The notes under the pieces are model-generated. The model saw nothing but the letters and a program-made list of their open reading frames with translations. It did not search any database and had not been told where the DNA came from. Of a DNA stretch of 64,000 bases, positions 51,029 to 57,830 are shown in pieces. Origin of the DNA: Halobellus sp. LT62 (GTDB taxonomy: Archaea; Halobacteriota; Halobacteria; Halobacteriales; Haloferacaceae); assembly GCF_037031285.1 (NCBI RefSeq), contig NZ_JAYEZO010000001.1, positions 682,001 through 746,000 of the forward strand, in the 5' to 3' direction. Each line of letters begins with the position of its first letter. The first letter of the stretch is position 1. The translations under genes and the position numbers were made by a program.

Positions 51029-51733
51029 CTAGAGGAGGCCGAGCGCGGCGGCGCTGACGGCGTCGATGAACGAGTCCCACAGCGAGATTCCCGTCAGGAT
51101 CGACAGCACCGTATCCAGCCCGAAGAAGGCGAACAGCGCGGCCGCGCCGAAGTGCGCCTTCCGCATATCCACCCGGTGGGCGAACGTGTGGAAGAAGTAC
51201 GCGTTCGCGAGGCTGATCGGGATGATCGCCAGCATCTCGCCGACCCAGATCGCCGAGGTCGCCCCGTACTGAACGGCCAGCCCGATCGTGATCAGCTGCG
51301 TTTTGTCGCCGAACTCACCCGTCACCATCAGCGCGAAAATCGGGAGGAATCCCCCGAAGGAGCCCGAGTAGCGATCGAGCGGCTTCGGGAGCGTCAGCGC
51401 GTCGAGATCGGCGACCCCGCCGTCGGTCGTCGCCAGCGTGGCCTCCCCGTCGCTCGCCGAGGGGGCCGAGCGATACAGCAGCACGGCGAACGTCAGAAAG
51501 AGCGCCGCCGTGACCGCGTCGAGGACGGTCGGCGAGAGCGCCGACTGCAGCGCGCGGCCGAAGAGGATTTCCAGCGCGGTCCAGCCCGCGAACGCCGAAC
51601 CCGCGGCCGCGACGACGACTTTCGGATCGTACCGGGTCGACAGCCCGGCGATGATGAACTGGACCTTCTCACCGGGGAGCACGGCCAACTGCGCGACGAA
51701 CGCGATGACGGCGATTTCGAGGTATGTGCTCAC
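51029..51733 (-). CDS. TMEM165/GDT1-family cation transporter
   Basis: A 234-residue membrane protein with two three-helix repeats. The family motif ExGDKT is intact in the second repeat (TGEFGDKTQLITI) but altered in the first (LPGEKVQFIIAG). A loop of about 45 residues joins the halves. The family exports Mn2+ or Ca2+ in exchange for H+. Its start overlaps the DtxR-type regulator's stop by 4 bases, supporting a role in manganese or other divalent-metal homeostasis. Confidence 0.88.
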   Translation of the reverse strand: MSTYLEIAVIAFVAQLAVLPGEKVQFIIAGLSTRYDPKVVVAAAGSAFAGWTALEILFGRALQSALSPTVLDAVTAALFLTFAVLLYRSAPSASDGEATLATTDGGVADLDALTLPKPLDRYSGSFGGFLPIFALMVTGEFGDKTQLITIGLAVQYGATSAIWVGEMLAIIPISLANAYFFHTFAHRVDMRKAHFGAAALFAFFGLDTVLSILTGISLWDSFIDAVSAAALGLL

Positions 51734-52455
51734 GCATCACTCACTCCGCTGTGTCCGTCCGACTCCTCTCCTCTCCGATCCGGTTCGACGGCGGCCGCGT
51801 CAGCGATGACGTATATCGCCTCGGCGATCGATTCGGGGAGGCTCTGCTCGCCCCCGTCGTCGGTCTCGACGGTGATCATCCCGAAGGGGGCGACGTCGAC
51901 GACGTCCAGAGCGGTCCCGGGCGTAATTCCCGCCTCGGCCAGATACTCCAGTTCCTCGCGGTCCCGATCGCTGACGCGGGAGACGACGACGTGATCGCCG
52001 ACCTCTTTCGTCGACAGCGGCACCGCCTCGTCGTCTTCCAGCGGCGCGAGATCGGCCGACGGGATCGGATCGCCGTGCGGATCGACCACGGGGTCGTCCA
52101 GCGCGGCCGCGACGCGCCGCTCGAACTCCTCGCTGATGTGGTGCTCTAAGGCGTCGGCCTCCTCGTGGACCTCGCTCCACGAGTAATCGAGCTGTTCTGC
52201 GAGGTAAGCTTCCAGCAATCGGTGGTGTCTGAGCACCTCCAGCGCCACCGTTTCGCCCTCCGGTGTGAGCTCTGCGCCTTTGTACTTCTCGTGGGTGATC
52301 AGCCCGCGCTCTTCGAGGTTGCCGAGCATACTCGTCACCGTCGCGGGCGTCTTATCGAGCGCCGTCGCGATCGCGGACGTGGAGACGGGCGGCCCCGAGC
52401 GGGCCTGAATCTGGTAGATCGCCTTGAGGTAGTCCTCCATCACGTCGCTCAACAT
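51730..52455 (-). CDS. DtxR/MntR-family metal-dependent repressor
   Basis: A 241-residue regulator. It has an N-terminal winged helix (about 1-65: DYLKAIYQIQARSGPPVSTS, TPATVTSMLGNLEERG), a metal-binding dimerisation domain (about 66-140: LRHHRLLEAYL, EEADALEHHISEEFERR with His/Glu ligands) and a C-terminal SH3-like FeoA-type domain (DHVVVSRVSDRDREELEYL). It senses Fe2+ or Mn2+. Cotranscribed with the GDT1 transporter. A palindrome overlapping its own TATA box suggests autorepression. Confidence 0.92.
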   Translation of the reverse strand: MLSDVMEDYLKAIYQIQARSGPPVSTSAIATALDKTPATVTSMLGNLEERGLITHEKYKGAELTPEGETVALEVLRHHRLLEAYLAEQLDYSWSEVHEEADALEHHISEEFERRVAAALDDPVVDPHGDPIPSADLAPLEDDEAVPLSTKEVGDHVVVSRVSDRDREELEYLAEAGITPGTALDVVDVAPFGMITVETDDGGEQSLPESIAEAIYVIADAAAVEPDRRGEESDGHSGVSDA

Positions 52456-52462
52456 AGCCGGA

Positions 52463-52478
52463 TTTAGATCGGTCTAAA
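52463..52478 (-). promoter_or_regulatory. Candidate DtxR-type operator
   Basis: TTTAGA-TCGG-TCTAAA, an inverted repeat with 6-base arms, lies 8 bases before the regulator's ATG. It overlaps the downstream edge of the TATA-like TTATTGTTTTAG (minus strand, about 52474-52487) that is centred 27 bases from the start. A bound repressor would block initiation. Confidence 0.65.
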
Positions 52479-52547
52479 ACAATAATCTGACGGTAGTGAC
52501 TTTCGAGACCTCGGCTCTCGAACCGGGCCAGTGAAGCTCGCTCCGGG

Positions 52548-53729
52548 CTAGACTCCCTTCCCCATCAGGTGACTCCGGAGCACGTCGGCGGTTTTCACGC
52601 CGGACGCCGTGTTGAGGACGACGACATCATCGTCGCTTCCGAACGTCCCCTCGTCGGCCAGCGCCGCCGCGCCCGCGAGCGCGACGCCGCCCGCAGGACT
52701 GGCTTCCACGCCCACTCGCTGTGCCGCGAGGACGGCGCTCTCCAGACTGTCCTCGTCGTCGACGGCGACGACGCCCCCACCCGTCGATTGGACCGCGTCG
52801 AGCGCGACGTCACCGCCCGCGGGCTGGGGAATCTCCAGTTCGCCGACGATCGTATCGGGCGACTCCCACGGCTCGATCGAATCAGCCCCGCGCTCGTGGG
52901 CGGCGACGATTGGCGCACAGCCCGACGGCTGTGCGAGGTAGATCGGCGGCACGTCGTCGATCACCTCGATCTCGCGGAGCTCGCGGAATCCCTTTTCGAC
53001 TCCGGCGACGACTTCTCCGGTTCCCGCCGGGACGACGACGCCGTCCGGAACGGACCACGAGCGCGACTCGGCGATCTCGAAGGCGACGGTCTTGATCCCG
53101 TCGTGACGGTGCGGGTTGTCGAACGCTTCGAGAGTGTACCACTCCGACTGCAGTTGCTCGTGCAGGGCGGCCTCGGCGTCGGGATAGCGCCCCCCGACGA
53201 CGCGCATCTCGCCGCCGTGGACGTTGATCATCGCCTTGTTCGAGAACGGGGCCCGCGACGGGACGAACGCGTACGAGCGCAGGTCGGCCATCCCGGCGTA
53301 CGAGGCGGCCGACTGCCCCGCGTTCCCCGGTGAGGCGAGCGCGACGAGGTCCGCGTCGGCCTCGCGCGCGGCCGTCACGGCCGGGGCGAGCCCTCGATCC
53401 AGCACCGTCCCGGTCGGATTGCGCCCCTCGTCTTTGATCCAGAGAGATCCGAGATCAGCCTCTTCGGCGAGCGCCGGCGCGGAGACGAGCGGGGTTCCCC
53501 CCTCGGCCGCGGTGAGCGGGTCCGCGAAGGCCAAGAGGTCGGCGTAGCGCCACATCGAATCCAGCTCGTCCGCGAGCGCATCGCCCGCGTCGCCCGCCCA
53601 ATCGACGGCGTCGTAGTCGTACGCCGCTTCGAGCCGCGCGCCGGCCCCGCTGCGGCCCGTCGCGGTCGCGTCGTCGCGTTCGCCGGTCCCGGTACAGACG
53701 AGTCCGAGAAACGCCTCGTTGGTCGACAT
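52548..53729 (-). CDS. Threonine synthase-like fold-II protein lacking the PLP lysine
   Basis: A 393-residue protein of the threonine synthase group. Family features are present: GGTPLVSAPALAEE, WIKDEGRNPTG, LASPGNAGQSAASYAG, VVPAGTGEVVAG, QPSGCAPIV, EASPAGGVALAGA and NTASGVKT. However, the segment normally FKDRG, where K binds PLP, reads TVLDRG, so the Schiff-base lysine is replaced by Leu. The DNA on the minus strand (GTG CTG GAT CGA) confirms this. It may be catalytically altered or non-enzymatic. Haloarchaea often have several thrC paralogues. Confidence 0.85.
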   Translation of the reverse strand: MSTNEAFLGLVCTGTGERDDATATGRSGAGARLEAAYDYDAVDWAGDAGDALADELDSMWRYADLLAFADPLTAAEGGTPLVSAPALAEEADLGSLWIKDEGRNPTGTVLDRGLAPAVTAAREADADLVALASPGNAGQSAASYAGMADLRSYAFVPSRAPFSNKAMINVHGGEMRVVGGRYPDAEAALHEQLQSEWYTLEAFDNPHRHDGIKTVAFEIAESRSWSVPDGVVVPAGTGEVVAGVEKGFRELREIEVIDDVPPIYLAQPSGCAPIVAAHERGADSIEPWESPDTIVGELEIPQPAGGDVALDAVQSTGGGVVAVDDEDSLESAVLAAQRVGVEASPAGGVALAGAAALADEGTFGSDDDVVVLNTASGVKTADVLRSHLMGKGV

Positions 53730-53816
53730 ACTCCCCGTTACGATCCGACGAACAAATCCCTATTCACTTCGCGGCAGGGACACAGTCTCTTTGTGGCCAC
53801 CGGCCGAAGTCGGCGT

Positions 53817-55163
53817 ATGGCCGGAGATTCTGTCGTGGTCGTCGGGGCGGGGCTGGCCGGTCTCGTCGCCGCGCGTCGACTCGCGACCGCGGGCGCAGAC
53901 GTGACCGTCGTGGAGCGACGCCGGACGGTCGGCGGGCGGGTCCGTACCGAGCGGCGGGACGGCTTCACCCTCGACCGCGGGTTCCAAGTGCTCTTCACCG
54001 CCTACCCGGCGGTCCGTCGCGAACTCGATTTGGAGGCGCTCGACCTGCGGTTCTTCCGCCCCGGCGCGGTCATCGCGCGTCCGGGGTCGCGATCGGTGCT
54101 CTCGGACCCGCTGCGCGACGTTCGCGCCGCCGGGGCGTCGCTCCGGAACGGCGAGGTGACGCTGAGCGACAAACTTCGGACGCTGCTTCTCAGACAGCAC
54201 GTCGGGACTCGGACGGAGTCGGAGGTCTTTCGATCGTCGGATCAACCGATCCGGTCGTACCTCCGAGAGTGGGGCTTTTCCGATGACTACATCGACAACT
54301 TCATCGCGCCGTTCTACGGGGGCATCACGCTCGATCGGTCGCTCTCGACCTCCAAGCGCGTGTTCGAGTACACGTTCAAGGCGCTCTCTGCGGGTCGGAT
54401 TGCGGTCCCGGCGGCAGGGATGGGCGCGATCCCCGAACAGTTGGCCGAGCGGGCCCGCGACGCGGGCGCGTCGATCCGACTCGACGAGCGGGTCACGGCA
54501 CTCGACGACGAGGGCGACGGGAACGAGAACCGCGACAACAGCGGGCGCGAAGACCGCGACAACGACGGCGACGAGGGCCGTGACAGCGGCGACGTCACCG
54601 TCGAAACGGAGTCGGAGACGCTCGCGGCCGACGCGGTCGTCGTCGCGACCGATCCGAAGGAGGCTCGCCGGCTCACCGGCGTCGACTCGATCCCGCGGGA
54701 GGCCCGAAGCTGTGTGACGCAGTACTACCGACTGCCGGCTGCATCGGCTCCGCGGACGGGGCGCAAGCTCCTGCTCAACGCGGCGGATCCGTCGCCGAAC
54801 ACCGTCGTTCCGATCTCCGGGATCGCGCCCGAGTACGCGCCGGAGGGGTCGGCGCTTCTCAACGCGACGTTCCTCGGCGATGCCGCGCTGGACCGGGACA
54901 CCGACGCGTTGGCCGAGGAGACGCGGCTGACGCTCGAAGCGTGGTACCCCGCGCGCGACTTCTCGGAACTGGAGCCGGTTCGGACACATCGCATCGAGTT
55001 CGCGCAGTTCGCACAGCCGCCGGGCGTCCACGAGACGCTGCCGGACGCGCGCGCACCGGGCGATGCGACGTATCTCGCCGGTGACTACACCGCGTGGTCC
55101 TCGATCCAAGGCGCGCTGCGAAGCGGTCGCGAGGCCGCGCAGGCCGTCGAGCGCGACCGCTGA
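53817..55163 (+). CDS. FAD-dependent amine-oxidase/phytoene-desaturase-like protein
   Basis: A 448-residue flavoprotein. The N-terminal dinucleotide-binding motif VVVVGAGLAGLVAARRLA and VGGRVRTERRDGFTLDRGFQV are typical of NAD(P)-binding FAD amine oxidases/desaturases. The C-terminal flavin motif is YLAGDYTAWSSIQGALRSG. A low-complexity Asp/Arg/Asn insert (about residues 238-262, repeating RDN) is unusual and probably surface-exposed. The substrate is unknown; carotenoid or isoprenoid chemistry is one possibility. The ATG at 53817 is chosen over a GTG 8 codons upstream. Confidence 0.88.
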   Translation: MAGDSVVVVGAGLAGLVAARRLATAGADVTVVERRRTVGGRVRTERRDGFTLDRGFQVLFTAYPAVRRELDLEALDLRFFRPGAVIARPGSRSVLSDPLRDVRAAGASLRNGEVTLSDKLRTLLLRQHVGTRTESEVFRSSDQPIRSYLREWGFSDDYIDNFIAPFYGGITLDRSLSTSKRVFEYTFKALSAGRIAVPAAGMGAIPEQLAERARDAGASIRLDERVTALDDEGDGNENRDNSGREDRDNDGDEGRDSGDVTVETESETLAADAVVVATDPKEARRLTGVDSIPREARSCVTQYYRLPAASAPRTGRKLLLNAADPSPNTVVPISGIAPEYAPEGSALLNATFLGDAALDRDTDALAEETRLTLEAWYPARDFSELEPVRTHRIEFAQFAQPPGVHETLPDARAPGDATYLAGDYTAWSSIQGALRSGREAAQAVERDR

Positions 55164-55209
55164 AGCGGCCTTTTGACAGCGCGTAGCCCCGCAAGCGACC
55201 GTCGATCGC

Positions 55210-55935
55210 TCACAACAGCAGACGGAACGATCCCAACGGCGGGAACGCCAGCGCCTCCTCGCGGCCCTCGTCGTAAACGACCGGTCGAACGTCGTCCAGA
55301 TCGTCAAGCAGCGGCGACAGCAGGTCGTCGGCTCGGGCGTCGTTGATCTCGACGCCGGGTGCGAGCCGGGAGAACGCGGGCAGCATCAGGACGTCGGCTC
55401 CGCGGTACGCTTCGGGCGCGACGAGCGCGCAGGGGCGGCGGCGGCCCTCGATCCCGATCGCCGGGTGGTCGTGGCCGATCACGTAGCGATCGGCGTCGAC
55501 GGTTGGCTCCTCGTGCCCGTGACAGACGACAGTCCGCGGCTCGTCGCAAACGACGTAGTACTCGCGGATGTCGTCGACGGCAGTATCGAGCGCGTTGTCG
55601 TGGTTCCCGCGGACGAAGACGGGGTCACTCTCCGCGTCCGCACAGCATCGTCTGAGCGCCTCGACGGTCTCTCGGCTCCGCTCGGTGACGGCTCCGAACC
55701 GGTGAAGGAGGTCGCCGGCGAAGACGGTCGTCGCCGGGTCGGTCCTCGCGAGCAGCGCTTCGAGTCGCTCTCGGAGGTCGCGTCGCTCGCCGACCGGGAG
55801 GGTCACGTTCGACGCGTCGCCCCGACCGACGTGGAGATCCGCGAGAACGAGCGCGTCGGCTCCTCGGAGGTAGACCGCCCGCGGGAGGACCTCGATGTCG
55901 TCGGCGACGGCAGTCGGGGCGATGTCGTCGTCCAC
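55210..55935 (-). CDS. Metallophosphoesterase (calcineurin-like)
   Basis: A 241-residue phosphoesterase with the dimetal motifs in order: ALVLADLHVGR (D.H), VFAGDLLHRFG (GD), VRGNHDNA (GNHD) and VIGHDHPAI plus CHGHEE. A role in nucleic-acid or nucleotide hydrolysis is generic for this class. Start uncertain: the GTG at 55935 places about 16 residues before IEVLPRAVYL, as is common; an in-frame ATG at 56031 would add 32 residues of less typical composition. It is divergent from the wHTH gene. Confidence 0.85.
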   Translation of the reverse strand: MDDDIAPTAVADDIEVLPRAVYLRGADALVLADLHVGRGDASNVTLPVGERRDLRERLEALLARTDPATTVFAGDLLHRFGAVTERSRETVEALRRCCADAESDPVFVRGNHDNALDTAVDDIREYYVVCDEPRTVVCHGHEEPTVDADRYVIGHDHPAIGIEGRRRPCALVAPEAYRGADVLMLPAFSRLAPGVEINDARADDLLSPLLDDLDDVRPVVYDEGREEALAFPPLGSFRLLL

Positions 55936-56083
55936 GACCGTCGTTGGGGCGATACCGTGAAATCGCTGACGGCCCGCGATCGTGCATCGTCTGCCCTTCC
56001 GGGCGTGCACGGGCAGCGCACACTGCCCCATCTCGCGCCGTGATTCCGTTGGGGTTTTTCTCGACGGCGACCGAGGGGCCGGT

Positions 56084-56896
56084 ATGAGCGGCGCGCTCGA
56101 AGACAAACGAACGGCGACGCGGTTCCGGATTCTCGTCGAGATCGCCGACCGGCAGCCCGCAGTGAGCCAGGGCGAGATCGCCGAGGCGGTCGGCGTGACC
56201 AGCCAAGCCGTCAGCGAGTACATCCGTGCGCTCGTCGACGACGGCTACGTCGACAAGGAGGCGCGCTCTCGCTACCGGGTGACGAAAGAGGGCGTCGACT
56301 GGCTCTTTCAGGAGGCGAAGGGGCTCCGACGGTTCGCCGAGCACGTGACCGACGACGTCTTAGAGAGCGTTCAGGAGGACGCCGCCATCGCCACCGAGCG
56401 GATCGAGAGCGGCGACACGGTGACGCTATCGCTCCGTGACGGACTGCTCCACGCCACGCCGAGCGACGCCGGACCGGCGACCGGCGTGGCCACTACCGCC
56501 GCCGACTCCGGCGAGGACGTGAGCGTCACCGGCTTCGAGGGCGTCATCGAGATCGATCCCGGGCGCGTGACGGTAATCCAGATCCCCTCGGCGCGGTCCG
56601 GCGGGAGCCGAGCCGTTTCGGCCGACGAACTGGCGGCGCGCTGCGCGGACGCGGACGTGGTCGTCGCCGCGGGCGTCGAGGCAGTGGTCGCGCTGCGCGC
56701 GGCCGACGTCGAGGTGGAGACCTCCTTCGCCGCTGGCGACGTCGCGGCCGCGGCCGCCGCTCGCGGCGTCGACAGCGTCGTCGTCGCGACGGCGGATTTC
56801 GTGGGACGGGTGACCGACGCGCTGCGCGACGCGGAGGTGCTGTACGAGGTGACCGAAACGACGGACGGGGCCGATGGTGTCACGGCCGAGCGCTAG
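56084..56896 (+). CDS. Winged-helix regulator with C-terminal ligand-type domain
   Basis: A 270-residue protein. The N-terminal MarR-like winged helix (about 8-70: FRILVEIADRQPAVSQGEIAE, TSQAVSEYIRALVDDGYV) is followed by a linker helix and a C-terminal alpha/beta domain (about 95-260) rich in Val/Ala with SLRDGLLHATPS and TVIQIPSARSGGS, DVVVAAGVEAVVAL, DSVVVATADFVGRV. Regulatory target and ligand are unknown. It starts at ATG 56084, about 30 bases after a T-rich GGGTTTTTCTC. Confidence 0.85.
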   Translation: MSGALEDKRTATRFRILVEIADRQPAVSQGEIAEAVGVTSQAVSEYIRALVDDGYVDKEARSRYRVTKEGVDWLFQEAKGLRRFAEHVTDDVLESVQEDAAIATERIESGDTVTLSLRDGLLHATPSDAGPATGVATTAADSGEDVSVTGFEGVIEIDPGRVTVIQIPSARSGGSRAVSADELAARCADADVVVAAGVEAVVALRAADVEVETSFAAGDVAAAAAARGVDSVVVATADFVGRVTDALRDAEVLYEVTETTDGADGVTAER

Positions 56897-57060
56897 CGAG
56901 AGCCGGTCGCGTAGTTCGGGTCGAGCGCTGGGGCGAACAGGCGGCACTGGGTTCGATCACGACGCGGTGTGCCACACAACCGCTTTCGCGCGCCGTGGCG
57001 GGGGTCAAATCACAGCGGGGCTGGCCCCGTGATCCGATAAAAACGCTCGTGTCCGCTCCG

Positions 57061-57666
57061 TCACTCCGCGGCGTGTTCGCGCGCCGTCGCGTACGCTTCT
57101 TGGAGCCGCTGGAACTCTGATTGCGACCCGCCGTGGTCGGGGTGAACGGATTTCACGCGCTCGCGGTAGGCGTTTCTGACCTCTTCGGGAGCCGCCGTCG
57201 GAGCGAGATCGAGGTAGTCGAACGCCTCGGGGACCGGACCGGACCGCTCGGTCCGCCTGCGGCCGAACTCGACGCTCGGGACGTCGAAGGGGAGCCGCCG
57301 TCCGAGCGCGTGCGCGGGCATCTCGTGTTCGCAGAGGACCGTGTAGGTGCCGGCGCGTTCGAGCCGGAAGTACGCCTGCGCGTCGAAGGTGAGCGCGACG
57401 CCCCGTTGCGGGAGGTAGAATTCGACGGTCTCGTCGCCGATCGAGTGGTCCTCGACGAACGGTTCGGCGATCGCTCGGAGGTAGCCGCGGATCTCCAGTC
57501 GACGCCGCGACGGCCCGCCAATACGGTGGGCACTCGACGTCGGCGCGTTCGGGAACAGCCGGTCGCCGACGAAGAACACGCCGGCGACGACGACCGAGGC
57601 GAGGCCGCCGCCGAGAAGCCCGAACACGAGCCACGGCGGCAGCGAGGAGACCCATTCCGGGAACAC
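57061..57666 (-). CDS. Membrane-anchored J-domain protein
   Basis: A 201-residue protein. An N-terminal transmembrane helix (about 10-35, LPPWLVFGLLGGGLASVVV) is followed by a cytosolic middle part and a C-terminal J domain (about 145-198) with the HPD motif in RVKSVHPDHGGS, so it should recruit Hsp70 (DnaK) to the membrane. I choose the GTG at 57666 because a TATA-like ATTCTTTAC (minus strand, about 57690-57699) lies 28 bases upstream. An ATG at 57777 would run through the ppsA control region. Confidence 0.82.
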   Translation of the reverse strand: MFPEWVSSLPPWLVFGLLGGGLASVVVAGVFFVGDRLFPNAPTSSAHRIGGPSRRRLEIRGYLRAIAEPFVEDHSIGDETVEFYLPQRGVALTFDAQAYFRLERAGTYTVLCEHEMPAHALGRRLPFDVPSVEFGRRRTERSGPVPEAFDYLDLAPTAAPEEVRNAYRERVKSVHPDHGGSQSEFQRLQEAYATAREHAAE

Positions 57667-57748
57667 GGCCGAACGAAGGGCTCCGGCGGTAAAGAATGTC
57701 TCGCTGGCATCCGATTTCACCGCTCGTTTCCGGCGTGTCACAAACGGT

Positions 57749-57766
57749 GTACTCAGTTCTGAGTAC
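57749..57766. promoter_or_regulatory. TrmB-type binding site upstream of ppsA
   Basis: GTACTCAGTTCTGAGTAC contains TACT-N7-GAGTA (57750-57765), an exact match to the TrmB motif described in Halobacterium. Its 8-base arms are a perfect inverted repeat around TT. It lies about 30 bases upstream of the ppsA TATA box, the position expected for activation. Confidence 0.75.
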
Positions 57767-57795
57767 GTTTTATTCATCGTTGCACCCTCCGGAAA

Positions 57796-57806
57796 GTACT
57801 TTAAGG
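57796..57806 (+). promoter_or_regulatory. TATA box of ppsA
   Basis: GTACTTTAAGG is centred about 30 bases before the ATG at 57831, indicating a short or absent leader. Confidence 0.7.
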
Positions 57807-57830
57807 ATATCCGCGGAACTTCACACGCTA

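Noticed and set aside
53760-55307. Long antisense frame over the FAD oxidoreductase
   Set aside because: Composition rich in Arg and Val without motifs; sense frame has clear FAD-binding motifs.
57667-57777. ATG start for the J-domain protein at 57777
   Set aside because: It would run coding sequence through the TrmB-type site and lacks a suitable promoter; the GTG at 57666 has a TATA-like box at 28 bases.
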